Of a stretch of DNA of 64,000 bases, positions 1 to 14,668 are shown piece by piece. Under the pieces are notes generated by a model. It made no database searches. It saw only the letters and a list, made by a program, of their open reading frames with translations, and was not told where the DNA came from. The stretch comes from Pyrocephalus nanus. Its lineage: Eukaryota; Chordata; Aves; Passeriformes; Tyrannidae. The stretch is taken from NCBI GenBank assembly GCA_038380795.1, contig CM076259.1, positions 60,593,938 through 60,657,937 on the forward strand. The letters run 5' to 3'. The position numbers were made by a program, and so were the translations under genes. How positions within the stretch are numbered: the first letter of the stretch is position 1; every line of letters begins with the position of its first letter.

Positions 1-3000
1 CTTCCACTTAAATTCCTCAGAACAGAAAATAACTTCATACACCCCTTGTTCTGAAAGAAAAGATTCAGAATTAGCTTTAGAAGTTTACTCATCTGGCTGC
101 CCTTTGTTTCTCCAGAAATAATCTAAAGGAAAGATACCTACACAACACAGAAGATATTAAAAGATTGCATGAGTAATACAGGAGTACATCCCGTTTCCTT
201 GCTCGCTCCCCCAAGGAATATTGTGAGCAAGAAATATGCATAAATGACCCCTAATCAGTAATTGTACAAGTATTTGGAGAGTGGAAGTTCATAATTGGTC
301 CACTCTTTCACATGAAATAATGTTGATCAAGCCTACTATTAAATTATAGGGGGTATATCATGGTTTCCATGCAGCTATGCTCAGTTCAGATTTACACTGT
401 CACCTGTCCTCCAGCTTCATGTTGTGGCTATGGATCAAACCAGTCTGTTTGGAAGGGCGATTGACCTGAAGTTCATGGCTGAGACAAAAAAATTATCAGC
501 TCCATTTCTGGGAATTGCAGAATCATTTTCTTCCCTCTATCTTCACCTCATTCTAGTGTACAGTACATCTTTCTTGATGTATCTGTCTGCTTCTTCCCCA
601 TGGGAGCCATGCAGACTGTGCATTAAGACTAGAGTAATTACTTCTTTGCAATGGTGTGGGCCTCTGCTAAAGTGGAGCTGAAGAAATTTAAGCACCTTCT
701 CCAGTGATGAACCACAGTAATTTTGAGGCCAGCTAGTTTCTTTAATCTACATTTATGAGGAGGTTGAGCTGCTGTGGCTGTGTATATAATCTTAGAAGGA
801 TGATGCAAAGTTTTTGTCCCAGTTTCTTCCCCAATGTAGTTTTACTGTCTGTGATTGCTGCAGTGGACCTTGGTATGGCAAAGTACTGTGGTGCATCTGA
901 CATTACAGGAACATACCTAAATTTGGAAGACTTCCCCTTTGTCTCCGTGCTTACCCATCATTATGCCATAGAAACCTCATGTCTCAGACTGTCTTGACTC
1001 CAGTACTTTGTGGAAAGTGATCTGGATTGCAGCAGAGGAACTATGAATGGGATAAAATAGTCAAGAAATACAAGATCTCATGCTATGTTATGTTATTCTG
1101 TTGGACAATCTGAGACTTAGCTGGAGTGATGAGATCAGTGCTTTCAGCTCTGAATGGTCTGTTTCATATCAATGAATATGTAGTTGGGTCAGAATGAAAG
1201 GCAGACTCAGCCCTATGTAAAACCAATGAAGTTATGTGCTGACCCTGTGCTTCCTCCAGTGTTACCTGGAGAGGGATCAGATTCTTTCTCTCTGCTAGCA
1301 TTATGTCATTTTATATTGTAAGAATTCACATTGCTTTAAGAAAAAAAGGTTAAGTTTATTCCTGAACTACAAATCACATATAGGACCTATTTATCAAAAC
1401 TGTGACATTTTTGCAAACTATAGAAGGTCTTATTTATAAGTCTTGGTATTTCCTGTGAATACTTTTTTTCCTTTTACTATGGAAAATAAAATGGATTTTT
1501 AATGTGCAGCGGTCCCTAAATCTGAAATGCCTGATGTTTTTTTCTAAACATAAAACCCCCAAACAAACAAAACCCCATTGCCTAAGTGACTTGATGACAA
1601 CGACAGCCTGCAACAAAACTGGGATCAGAGCTCCAGCTTCTGATTTGTTACTCCTTAACCACAGTACTGCTCAGTAAAGGCTTAGTTGATGCTTTGTATT
1701 GTTTCCCACATAGTACAGTTACTAGTGACACAAGAGACAAACACAGTGAAACACAATTGCTGTTTTAATTTTAAAAAATAAAAACTCCAATCCCTGATTT
1801 TATTAAAATTCATTTAACAAGACAGATACAGAATTATTGTGACAGATTTTCATATCTTTTCATTAAATTACAGAAATCCAGCATTTTTTCACAGCTACAG
1901 TTGAAGGGTTTTGTTCTAATCTCTGTAACAAACATTGTACTTTTGCCTATTCCAAAGCAAACACTTCCTATATTGAAGGATTCTTATCACAGATCTGTAA
2001 CAGATTTTGGACCCTGATGCACTGAAGCCAGTGTCCGAGATTTCCCTGGCTGTAGAACACCCACAACTATAACCTGGACAGAACAGGAGAAAGGGACTTT
2101 CCAGTGTGGCCCTGTGGGGCTATCCCAAGCCTGGTGTTTTCACAACCTTCATTTGAAAGTGCCTTGGATTTGTTGTGTGTCTTATTGTTTGACTTGAGAC
2201 TGTAAAGTCTGGAAACGGCTTTTCACAGATGTTGTACATACAGCACTATAAAGGCAGGTGGGACTCTGAGACAGAGGAGGGAAATGCTGAGGGAGAGATG
2301 AAAAATTATTGACACAGGTCTTCTTTGTATCCAAGCACTCCTATGGGCAGATGAACACCTGTGCCCCAGCGATAGGAACATAGTATTTGTCCCAAAGTAA
2401 TTGCTGGATAAATTTCATCAGTAGGATCAAGGACAGAGCCCAACACACAGGCCTCCTGCTTCTATGAGCATTGGGCTGCAAAGGCCTTCTGCTGACTTCT
2501 TGCTCTGGCCCTATGAATATTGCATGCCTGATGACAGCTATGTAGCTGTAGTAGCACCCCCTTTCTGTCCCCACCACTGCTTCTGTTTTCCACAGCATAT
2601 CACTTTATTCCTATTGACCGGTGTCTGGTGAGCTCTCCTGCAACAAAGTTACAAGTAGTGAAACCGCCTCAGGACTCAGTCTCAGATTCCTTCCTTTTCG
2701 CCTCCTGGTAAGTGTTCCAACCTCTGCTCAGTTGGGCAGACACAGCTTCCCTTTTCCCTTCCTCCTCATCAATCTCAAGTGAACTCAGTGTTGTCCTTGT
2801 GTGGTTCCTACAGAACAGTAACCCATCTATGTGTGCAGCAGTGAGTCTTCAAGTGCCTCAGGGAGCTACATGGAGAATTTAGGTGCCTGTGGACAAAGGC
2901 CAAGCCAAGGATGCTGCTGTGCTTCACCCTCTTAATACACCTGAAATCATGTTTCTGTGGAGCTGAAGGATGGAAGTAACTTGGTGACTCTTGCTCAGCT

Positions 3001-3818
3001 TGCTATACTAGTCATAGTGAAAAACTCAACTACTCATTTCTGCTGGGATTTTAACTGAGGTCAGGTAATCTCTGTACAAGAACCCAGGTACAGGCTGCCA
3101 GATATGGGGGTAGGCAGCAGTGAGGACTGGGAGTGAAACTTAGAGGCATTTAAATGTAGAAGCAGAAATGGATGTTGCAAAAAGAGAACTGAAAGAGGGA
3201 ATTCAGAGGCTAAGCAAAACTCATGGACATTACAGTGAAGAGGGAAGATCTGAAGAAGTTTATGCAAATGATAATAAGCCTTATTCAAAAGGAAAACAGG
3301 GCAATGTGTCACTTGCATAAAGACTGCCATTGGCTAAGTGTTAAAGCTTCACATACAGAGGAGAAAATTGATCTAGACACCACAGAAGTTTCAATGCCTA
3401 CCATGGAGCAGATAGTCTGAACAACCACTCTATCATTTTGAGAGGAGCAGGAAAGGAAAAAGTCCATGGTTAAGAAGGAAGAGAGATTTTTCTTTTTCTT
3501 CAAAGCTGTTTGGGACTGATGTATTCCAGAAGATTTGTGCACACTAAGAGCCCATGGCTGAAATTCAAAAATAATCCAGGAAGTAGCAAGATGCCCAGTA
3601 AAATTAACAGCGACCTTTGGCTTTCTCTCACCTGTTCCTGGCTGCTCATGGTGAGGAAAATGAACTCTGGCACTGGAGAGTACAATAGGTGCTTCTGCAA
3701 GGTGGGATGCAGGCGTAGATAAACACGGACACATGTCACCTCCTGTGCTCTGGGCTCAAAGCTGGCTGGCAGAGGAGAAGCTGTGAGCTGGACTTACATT
3801 GTCTTCCATGCAAATTTA

Positions 3819-3867
3819 TAGTAGTAGTAGTAGTAGTAGTAGTTGCAGTAGTAGCAGCAGCAGCAGT
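3819..3867. repeat. (TAG)n/(CAG)n compound microsatellite
   Basis: Eight consecutive TAG units run from 3819, followed by an interrupted tract that switches to CAG/GCA units up to 3867. It lies in intergenic DNA with no reading frame attached. Confidence 0.95.
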
Positions 3868-5580
3868 ATCTCAAGAGCAGCTCTCCTTCGCTCTCTGGCT
3901 TCCAAGTGAGAGTTGGGCTGTGCTAGACACATGGAGGAACCTCCATGTGTCAGTTCCTGCCTGAATAGATATGCCTTTAAGGAACAGTAGTCCCGTGTCT
4001 TCCAAAGAAAAAATGTTCACTAATATTGAGCTGCTAGGGATATCTAGGGATAACTTTAAGCAATTTCTTCCATTATTTTAGGAATGGCTGTAAAGCTTCC
4101 CAGGACTAATTAATAGGAAGTGTTTCCAGACTGAAAGAGCTCCAAAAGCATTCAGGATTTCTGGCCCAGATTCCCAGCCTATCTGGCAGGCTCCAGGGGC
4201 AGAGGGATGTACTTTGCATTGCTAACCTGGCAGCAGCAGAGAGTGTTGGCATCCAGTGTGTCTTTCACAAAACATAAATAATAAAAGGAGTCAAGGGAAT
4301 ATAGGAATAGAAGTGGGCAAACTTGGAGAAGTGAGAATGAAGTGCCAGAGCTGGATGTGAACACACGGTGCAGCTGTGTTCTGCAGCCACGGAAACTGCT
4401 GGGGCTGCGGGCATTGCTTCCTGCAGGTGAGCCTTTGCTCATCTCCAGCTTGGGGTGGCTCTGCAGAAGCACCTTTGGAACAGAGAGCAGCATGAGCACA
4501 CCCATACAGCATTGCTGAGGTCAGCAGTCTGGGTTCTTCCCCTAGTTCTGGGCAGGATTTGCAGTTTATGTGATTACGGCTACAGTGAAGTGTGTTTGCT
4601 CAGAGTGGTGGTGGTGGTGTCCCAGACATTCCTGTACCCACCCTCCCTATGCTGTAGCGTAGGAACCCACCTGAGCTGCGTACAGCCAGCCCCCTCTAGT
4701 GGCACTTGTCTCGTGAAGTTCTGATGCTTTGTGAAACTGCGCTCGGAGTTTTTGTTTATTTTATACGTACAGCATGGTGTGACGAGATAGTGACATAGAA
4801 TCACAGATTCATAGGGGTTTAAGGTGTTTGACTCGCCTACAGTCTCTCCTACCCTGCAGAGCAAGGCATACGGAGCGAGTCACCTTCTGAAGTTATCTGT
4901 GATGGAGTGAAATGAAAATTATGATCAAACTGTTTAAATATGAACAGAGGTTCTGCTTGGGAATACACAGCTTTTAAGTCAACACTAATGATTCTATCAT
5001 CTCCTCTGTGAAATTCTTCAAACCTCATTTGCTTTCCTCTTCATCCAGATCAGTTCCAAATACACCTTTAAATGTAAAGCAAGTGTTAGGGGAGATCCAC
5101 TCCCTAAAACTACACTTGAGTATTTTACTAGCAGTATTTATTTCAGTGTAACTTAAGGCATCTGACCCACATTCTGAACCATAGGCATCATATTTTACAT
5201 GCGATGGGCTACATACAGAGCTCATACTTACACAGCTCCTCAGAAGAAGGGAAAACATTGAAATTACAGCCAGTTTGTGCTGGGGACCCAAGTCTGATCT
5301 TCCCACTAACTCAGGATTTTGAAACGGTGTACTCTGGAGGCAGAGGATGAATCTTTGGTGAAGTAAGTTTATTCATCTCTTGTTTTATCAGAAGACCACT
5401 AAATACATAATTCTGACTTTCACATCGCGTTTAGATAGCACAGAAAGTACTTATTACTAGGTGATCAATACACAGCATTCTTGTTTCTCAAATGTGGCCT
5501 GATTTGGGACAGGATGTAATTTGCCCAAAGTTAACATTGGGATTTCTTGATGATTTTGTGTTGGGTCCTGTTCCTATAAG

Positions 5581-5605
5581 TGTGTGTGTGTGTGTGTGTG
5601 TGTGT
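5581..5605. repeat. (TG)n microsatellite
   Basis: An uninterrupted TG dinucleotide tract of about 12 units, followed shortly by a second small TG cluster near 5622-5632. It is likely to be length-polymorphic. Confidence 0.95.
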
Positions 5606-8600
5606 ATGCATGTAAAAGGAGGTGTGTGTGTGGACATACCTGTACAGGCAGGCAGGGTTAGAGGGGAAGGAACCTTTTTGTTGAAAGTCCTTTCTCAATT
5701 CACTTCCCTGGTCAGCTGGAATGTGGCTCAAGGGTGCAGGTAATAAGGATGGTGTAGCAAGACACCCCAAGAGCTCTTCCCTTTGCTTGCAGAAGATAAG
5801 GTGGCTGTGAGAGACATACACCCGTGCACTGATTTTGCACAGCCTGTGGGGAGGATATGGGCCACAGGTAATAACTGACTGCATGCCCTCTCCCATTGTT
5901 TTCAGAGGAAAAGCTAGTGACTGAATGATTTAGGACTGTGTACTGCATCTCTTGACCATGTGGCTACACCTGTGGCATTTTGTACCTGTAAAATCCAGAC
6001 TAGGCCAACACACAGGGCTGGTTGATGGACCAGCATGAGCATGTGGTGTGGCTGCCTAGTCCATTCTGGAGTGTGCCCTCCTCCCAGGAAGCAACATTTG
6101 CTGCAGCCCTATTCTGACTTAAGCAAGCACAGGAAAGATGTGTGTGCAAGGGATGTGAAGTGAAGCTTACAACAGGAAAAACTGCAACCATCTGTCCTTA
6201 ACAGCACTGGGCTGTTGCTCCATCAGATCCACAAAACTCCCAAGAGACTTTCTCCTGCTGTTCCAAGTGTTTGCTTTTCACTCTTATCTGCTCTGTGTTT
6301 TGTCTTCTCACTGAGCTGAGCACACTTGGTTATTCCTGTCATCCACAACAGCCTAGCCTCCTGTGCCATCTACATTGTCACTCAGAGTCTAGCTGCACAA
6401 GCATCTTGCACCTCTCACAATGAGAGGAAAACTGAGGTTTTTGCTTTACTAATTGAGGCTTTGGGAAAGGAAGGTGAACAGATACAAGTCACTGTTCTCC
6501 TCATTCTTCCTGCTTGTGAAGTGTGCCAAAATCCCTTTGAAGGTCAAGGCACATCTTTCTGATCAGCATATGAAACACACCCCTCTTCATTCCTTTCTTG
6601 CCCCTCATCTTGGCTTAGGGCAAAATCCTTGGGCAGTGCACAGGGTAGAATTTCAGTGATATCTTACTTTTCAGTGTCCAGTTGCCTGTGACTGACATAC
6701 ATACTTGCAGGCACACAGCTGACCTTTAAATACCAGACTGGCCACTTTGGGGTTCTACAAGCAAATTACAACCCACACACATAACCAGAAGCTCAACTTT
6801 ATATATAAATTCCACAGTTTCCTTCAGGCCCAATGCATAAACTACCACAGGGTGGGTGATACACCATTCCTAAGCATCTTGTTTGAGTGGCACCTTCAGC
6901 ACTCAGCCTCAGTGGGGACCCTGGAACCTCTTTCTTACTCGGTGACTCACAGATGTCAAATGCAGTAGCACTACACATCCCAGTACAAATCCCCCTCCTT
7001 GCTTCATTCTGATGCATACTTAGCAGAGAGGAGGGAGGGGACAACCATTTATTTGCAAAAAGCAGGAAATCCCTGGGTCAGCTCTTATTTCATCATGATA
7101 GAAATTATTCAGTTTCAGCAACTTTCCTCTTGTTTCTCCATCCCCTGACTCAGGCAGAACCCTGGAGAGAAACCACTTTTCATTAGGCAGGTTTTTGTAC
7201 ACATTCTTGGTCAGACAGGATGAGTTAGTGGCAAACAGTAAATACCAGCTGCCCCCCATCCTTAAATGAGTGGTGCTGGAAATGATCTGTGGCACAGCAT
7301 AATGACAGAACCAGCACGTAGGTTTTATGCAATCTGCTGTCAAATTTGGAATGCAGTTGTTTGAGAAATCTGCCCTAAGGCACTGTTTCAGTATTTGTTT
7401 TCCTGGTAAGACCTGGTGCACATAAAAGACTGTCAGCACCTATGGATTTTTTGACTTCATAAACAGCATCCTCAGGACATCCAGATACTATGGCATGTGT
7501 GGTTACAGCCCACGTGCCATTTTTTCATCATACACAGCAAATGGCATTTCTAGAACTAGAGCATGTGTGACTATCTGGATGATAAAAAACGTGAGGATTT
7601 ACAATCAATTTTTTTTTTTTTTTCTGGGACAAAAGCATGTGCTTGTGTTCTGTCCTCAAGAAGATGTGGGAAACAAAAGTGTGAACTAGCTCATTCTTAC
7701 ACCATCAGAAAGAGCTTTTGTCCTGTAAGCTCATTTGAATTGTGAATTCCTTGGACTGGGAAGTTAGGTATGTGAACAAAGGTGATTGGGAACAATCATA
7801 GTTTAGATGTTGAAAGGTGTTTCAGGCTTCACTGGCAGTCAGGTCAAGTTGGAAATAAGGATGAGTGGTGAAAAGGTACCTGGTAGAGAGCAGTGGGGAT
7901 TTCGGTCATGAAGAAAAGTGAAAGGTCTTAGCAATAGTCAAAAGCTAATACATGTCATATGTGCTGGAAAATCAGAGTTCCTTGGGTTGGTCCTCTGGAG
8001 GTAGAACACGGATAGAGAGCAGGAGAGTACTTGGGACAGCAATAAATGCCCAAGTGAGACAGTGGCTGGAGGCAATAAGCTTGCCGGCACCAAGGTGCAC
8101 CTTCTTGGCAGGTAAGATGAGAAGGAAGGAATGCTGAAGGCTCCAGACTACCACTTGTGGCAGGTGCTCAAGGAAGAGGGGAGGAAATGCAGAGAAAAAA
8201 GGTGTGACTGGGGAAGCTATGAAACCCTGGGAAAGTCGGAGTGAACAGTGTGTCTGCAGGAACCCAGAGAAGAAAGGATGGTGGAGGATGGTCTGAAGAG
8301 CTTCCCTGTGGAAAGGAGACCCAAAAAGACAAAAATGTAATGAAAATTGCTGGGAAAATATGAGAGTAATGTCATCATATTCCTTTGGTGAGCACTCAGC
8401 ACAGTGCTGAGACAAAACCACCATGAAGGCAGGCCCTGAGCCCAGCATCGAAGGCCAGATCAAGACCCAGTAGATGGGCTGTTTGTGGATATCCCTGTCT
8501 CGTAGCAGAAGCAACTGGAAGATTGATTTGGGGAAGCATCTTGGCCATCTCCAGCCAGCATGTGCTGGAGCAGCAGTTGTGCACATTTGCTGTGTGAAAG

Positions 8601-9368
8601 GGGAAGCAACTAGCCAGAAAGTAGTTTTGAAAAAGGAAGTGTGCAGATGGTAGTTATTTCTGCTTTCCCATCAATCTGTCAAATACAGAAATCCTGGGGA
8701 CTGAGATTAGGGGGCCTAGCCTATCCAGCTCTGTCACAGACCTTGTGCCTGACTGCTGGAACTTACAGAAGCAGCCCTACTACAGCAGACACAGTGCTGT
8801 TCAACAGGGAGAGTGAGCGAGGTGTCTTTGAAGGAAGTTAGGGTGGAGTCTGGGGCAACCAGATCATCTGAATGCTGAGCAGACTCTAAGAAGGATGGTT
8901 GATAAGTGGTGCTGTTAACATGTTGACTAACAAATTGATGAAACATATGAAAATCCAATTTTTCTTCACTGTGGGGACCAGATGACCTCTTCATCCTTCT
9001 CTGTGCATTTCATCCTTCCTGAGAAAGCCTGTCTCCATCACTGTTGTGTCTCTCAAGGTTAGAAATGAAAGATGCTCCTCTGCTCAGTCTGCTGTTCTAC
9101 ATCTGAGATGTGCTTCCATCTGTTCCATCACCTTCCTCAGGGCTGTTTAAGCCTCAGTTCAACTGTATTTCGCTATCCACAAAATGATGCAAACACTTTT
9201 CTCTAATTATACATTACCTCATCTCATCATATTTTCCTACTTCAGTGACTTCTCAATCTTTTGTTACATTTCTAAGTAGCCCTCTGGCTCTCTTTCAGTC
9301 ACAGACCCACAAACATATTTTCTAGTGTGACACAGAACAACATGCTAGCCATGATAGTGCTGTGCTGG

Positions 9369-9403
9369 CACAGGAAAATGCTGTGCCAAAGCATTTTCCT
9401 GTG
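9369..9403. repeat. Perfect 13-bp inverted repeat
   Basis: The arm at 9369-9381 is exactly complementary to the arm at 9391-9403, with a 9-base spacer at 9382-9390. Pairing stops outside the arms, so this is too short for a standard microRNA precursor. No gene is adjacent. Confidence 0.9.
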
Positions 9404-12400
9404 AGAGGAACATCGCAATTGCAGCCAGATGTTACCAGGGTCTGAGTTAGCTTAGGAAATCCTCTGTGTACAGGAGAAGCACAGATATATCCTCTGTGCT
9501 GTGTTAGCACATAAACTACTACTCACCTTCTTTTGTCTCGTCCATGAAATGTGTTGGAGACCTAAAACCATACCATATTCCAGTAAAACCATTCCTGCTT
9601 TGATTTAGTTTCACCTTCTGAGAAGCCAGGGAGGGACAACTTGATTTACAGTAACTGTTGGACCAAGATGAGAGCACAGTAAAATGGTTCCGAGTTCCAG
9701 GTGAGGCAAATAAATTCCCATTTACCACATCATGCTCCTTGATGCACAACAGCAGCACTTCAGCAGTCACTGACTCACTTTGTAGTGACCAAAACACTGC
9801 ATTCCTTCTGATTTATGCAATGTTCCCTTTCTTCTAGGAATTACTACTTGGTTTTGTCTCCTAAGGCAGAACACAGGTCTTCCCGAGGACCTGCCAGCAC
9901 TTTTCATTTCTTCAGGCTGACAACACCTCAATGAATTTGCTTGTCTTTTTGGGTTTTTTCCCCCCTAACATCTTCTTCGGTATTATCCTTAGGTTATGGA
10001 ATAGCAGAAGTATTTTATTATATTATTTGTTTTATAAGGAGCACATGTCATAAAGAAATTTATCTGGGCTGTAAAGAGGTAAAAATGGTTTAAAAAGTTA
10101 ATAAAACAGGCAAGCTTAGGAGAAGAGAGGCTGGTAACTTTGGAGATTTATGTCTCAGTTTAATTTTGCCTCTATGGACAACTGGAAATGCCTTGGCTAA
10201 AATAGCAGAGAAAGGAATCCAAGAGGAACTGCTGCTGCTGCTTGGGGAAGTAAGGCAAGTGAGATCATTTCAGATATGTGACACAGAGGCAGTGGGAGCA
10301 GCTGTTGAAAATCAGTCTAGCTCAACTCCTACAAACACCCATTGTCCAAACAACTACATGTGTTTCCAGATCCTGCACTGTTTGCAGCATCAGCAATACA
10401 GTGCTGGGACACTGGGACACAAGACAGGCTCTTGAATATAATTATGTTCTCTGCTAAAAGCTGACATTGAAAGATGCTCCACAAGCATTTTGTCCTGTCC
10501 CCTGAGCTCTCTTATAGCAAGCATCTCTCCATCATTCAGGAGGAATTTGCCATTTCCAAATCACAGGCAGACTCAAGCAAGAAACTGGAATCAAGCTGCT
10601 CAGACTAGGGCAGTTCTTGGCTTGAGGAGAAGGAGACGTCTGGTCAGTGGAGTGGTATCTGGCTTTGTCTGTATTCCACCAGAAGGCAGGTACCACCCCA
10701 AGTCCATGGAACAGGCACTGCTACTGCAAAAATCCATGCCATGGATATAACCCGTATACTTGGATACCTGGTTACTTTGGTGCCTAAGTCTTGCTGCTTT
10801 CTTGTGTCAGATTTCCCTGACTATGAGGTGATCTGCTCATACCATCCATGCCTGCACCTACACAGGTGCTCCATGGTATTTCCACAGATACTCACACTTA
10901 GGTCCATGAATGTCACAGAGAATCTGGCTTTTGCTCACCAGAATCAGGCTGGCAAACCTCAACTGCTTATACTTCTTATGTATAAACCAGCTTGTTCTTC
11001 AGGCAAAGAGTGCTTTGGTACTCTTTCCCCTGTATATCCAGCACAATTCGGGATCATATTTGCCCCCAAATCCCCCTGCTGTCCAGCACCATGCATGGAG
11101 CAGTTGTGATAAGGCTGTCACTGGGTTTGATTTGGTTGCAAATAAATGGATGGGAGATGATACACTGAAGGGAAACCTGCAAGGGGAAGGGGGGGGGGGG
11201 GAGGGGGAAATTCCTTTTTCTTTTGCCTTAAGACATATTCCATCAAAAGCCCAAAAAATAACTAACTTTGAGCAATTTAGGGAGGAAAAATAATTTAGAT
11301 AGTTGCCAACATTTTGTGGAAGGAATTGGCAGCTATGAACCTGTAAAATTCCCTGAGCATATAAGTGGTTATAGCAACCAATGGCAGTCCTAGAGGTTTT
11401 TTCTAATTAAATCATGGACAGCTACACTAACTGTTAAGACTAAACATAGCACAATTCCAGCTCACAACAGCAGGTACAGATCAGGAGTTAGCATGGATGA
11501 GGGTTTATTCACAAGAGGCACATTTGATTTGGTGACCACCACAGTGAACAAAAGCGTGGAGTATTTGAACTTGGCCCACCTTGCACCATCTGCCCTCAGT
11601 ATCAGATACTAGTCCTGGGCAAGTTTAACTTACTGGTAAGAGATTTAACCTGCATTTTTAATTTTAGTCTAGTCAAATGTAAAATATTTTCATCAGGATG
11701 GGTAATTTATTTGGTGCAGAGCTTCTTTGACTGCTGTCAGTCTTGCTCAGCTCTCTCTACACTCCACTCAAGTCCACACTAACCAACCCTTTCTTGTAAA
11801 TCTATTTCCTAAGTCTCCTTTTTCTCCTTTACTGAACATATTTCCTTAATGACCTCCTGGTTTTGCAATCTTCAGGAAACTTTTCAGTCTGGTCAGACAG
11901 ATAACACAGTGTGTGATGAAACATGTAGCTTTCTTCAGAAGCAAGAGATAGAGCAATTACACTAGACCAAAGGATACCAATGATTATGTGAGAGCTGAAC
12001 CATGTAAATAAAACTGGTATCTCAGAGAAAAGATATCAGGTGTTTTTCAAGAGTATTCAGCTCACTGGCCTAAAAGAAAATTATATCAAGCAGCAGTCAT
12101 AGAGCAAATGTGGGGAAATAGAGGTAAATTTCCTTTAAAAAATTAAAACCATGAATACAGGCCTAGTAAGGGATGAAAGACTGCTACTGAAGGAGTTTGT
12201 GTACTCTGTGTGCAAAAGCAGACAACATATAATTTCTCATAAAACATGTTGATATTTTCCTTCTCTTAAAGTGAGTGGGTGTGACAGACATCCCTGGAAT
12301 TACACGGACCCATAAAACTACTTACGTACTTGACATACTTGCTTACAGTTGCAACAAGACCTGTATTTGTGAAACCATACTATGCCTGACAATTGGTATT

Positions 12401-14668
12401 ATTCTGTTGTTTACAATAATAGCTGTATGATGCATCATGAAAAATCCTGGCTGCAATGTACTGCAAAGCACTTCCACCACTAGACAACTAACAACTGAAA
12501 TGAAGAGGGAAAATACAAAAAAACAGTATAACTAACTAATTAGTGGAAAAACAGGTAAAATTGATAACTGCAAGAGTGAGATGTTGGTATTGTGTTCCTT
12601 TAAAAACTGTCTTGATCTGAATTCTGCCTGTGGAGTGAGGGCAGGCAGTTTACTAGGAATAGGTTTCTCTGCCACTAATGCCCCTGAGAGTGCTCCTCCA
12701 CGAGTGTCCTCAAAGGTGCTCCTGTTGTATCCATGTGGCACCATGGAAACCCAAAGTTCCAAAATGAAATTTGATCATCATTGCTCAGGCAAACAGAAAG
12801 TGTGAGGAGTCAGGTCTTGTCACTGTCCCCAGTGAAACACGTTCAGCTTTCTAGCTAGCAGGCAGCTTATTCTGAACCGCCCCAACTCCTTGGTGAGATC
12901 GCCTAAGCCTTTAATGTCTGCTCCTATCAAAGAATTCAGAGCTTACACATGTAGGATTTCACTTTCTTCAAAGAAGTTCACTGTAGTCATATAGCTTTTC
13001 TTTTTGAAAAAAAAAAAAAAAAATCTTGCCTTGGATCTGCCTTATCATCTGGCTTAGCCTCAGAAATGACCATAGAGGTATGCTCAGGAGGAGCACAGTA
13101 TTGATCTAAGCAGCTTAGTGAGTCTCGAAACTTAATTCAAAGAACTTGGCAACATCTAAAGATATTTAGAGGGTTTGTAGCACAAAGTTTGTCCAAGCCA
13201 CTTTATCACCAAATACAGAAAGATACGTGCATGCTTTCAGTTATTATGCTTTATGCTATCCTAGGATGGAGGCTGTTGAGAAACTCTCACCTCTCAGCAT
13301 CACTGAGAACACCTTGTGGCTACAGGTTTAGTCACCCAAGCTTTGCTTTTCAACAGAGAAGATATTCAGGGCAAATAGCCTAAGCCTGTTCCTGTGGTAT
13401 CTTGTGCTGACACCAGAACAGAAGAATGGGAGTTTGCTATGACCCTCCTCCAGACATAACAGTCAAGAACACTTTCCCCTGAAATGCAGCAAATTGTGGC
13501 CTCTGTTGTTCCTTCCAACCTGGGACCAACTTGCTGGCGTCTCACAACTTAGTCCTTCTCACTTTAGCTTCAGCAGCAGAACATTTTAACTAGTTTTACT
13601 TAGATTACAAGTGTGTTGATACTCTTGGGCCTTCCACTTTCTGTCAGCTACACAAACTCATTGAGGATCTCCTCTTGCTGCAATCTCTGTTGTGGTATGT
13701 AGCAATAATTAGTCTGGATATGCTGTACAGGCTCTATGGAGACCTGGACTGAACTGAGCAGATGTAAAGTATCAACACTTAGTGCATGAAACTCACGCTC
13801 CGACGCTCCCCTCCTGCATACTGCTACTGCTCATTAAGACTTGAACACTCATGAAAAGCACAGCCAGAAATGAGATCAGCTCTTCTGAATTAATGAATAG
13901 TGAAAAAGAGGTATTCAGTTGCCCTGCAGGTTATCCCACGGAAGGATCATTCAAGTCAACTCCTTCATAAGAACAAAATCCCTGCAGCAAGGCCTTTCAT
14001 GTGATTCAGTTAACTGTGCACCCAAACTACATGAGAATTTACTCTTGTGTAACATTAAATACAGTCAGCTGCATAAGCAAGCTCTTTCTTACCTCTGCAC
14101 TAGTGATCTTGAGTAAGAGATGCTAATCTTGCTTCAGACCAGTAAGTAGGTAAGCTGCTTTTGGCCACAGGAAAAATTGCTTAATGGAAGTGTTAGTGTG
14201 TTTAGCAGTATCATTACCATTAATGTGGAAGCAAACTTACAAAGTCCCAGGTAACAGATCCTTTCCTTGCTAAAAGGTGGAGCAAGAAGGTGAGGAGAAG
14301 CACCACAAAAACTACAGCAACAAATTCAAAATACTGAAAGCACCCCATTGGAGAAATCAGAACTTTGGTATGTGCTTTCAAGTTCTGGGGTTTCTCTGTT
14401 CATCGGTACTTCATTGCACAAAGAGAAAAATGGTTTTACAGGTTCAAGCAGCAACTCTACTTTTCTGAAGGCAAGGGCTGCTTCCTCAGCCAGTTTCATT
14501 AGAAGTAACCAACCAGGCAGGGAAAGCAACCTGCTTTCAATTTCCAGCACTTCCCCTTTAGGCTGTTCAAGTGTGAGGGTGGATTTAAACAGGAGCTCTC
14601 TCCTAATTACTCACTGCCTCTCATCACATTTATAAGTGCTCTGGAAAGAAGCTTCTGGAGCAGAGTAC

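Larger units (their letters stand above)
1..14668. other. Gene-free stretch downstream of RUBCNL
   Basis: I find no exon I can assign on either strand. The open frames here are all short (about 140 residues or less, apart from one of 204 residues on the minus strand at 7972-8586). None shows a known domain, a compositional bias or a set of compatible splice sites. In mammals LRRC63 and then LCP1 follow the 3' end of RUBCNL. I looked for leucine-rich-repeat or actin-bundling exons and saw none, but short exons could be missed by eye. The stretch holds simple repeats and one strong inverted repeat, listed separately. Confidence 0.55.

Noticed and set aside
4795..4860. Possible CR1 tail ('agaatcacagattcatagg')
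   Set aside because: Only the short tail-like phrase matches and the following sequence does not resemble CR1.
7972..8586. 204-codon minus-strand open frame, the longest outside RUBCNL, repeats and GC islands
   Set aside because: Composition (Leu/Ser/Phe/Pro/His) looks like antisense noise, with no domain and no matching exons on either side. It is probably chance.
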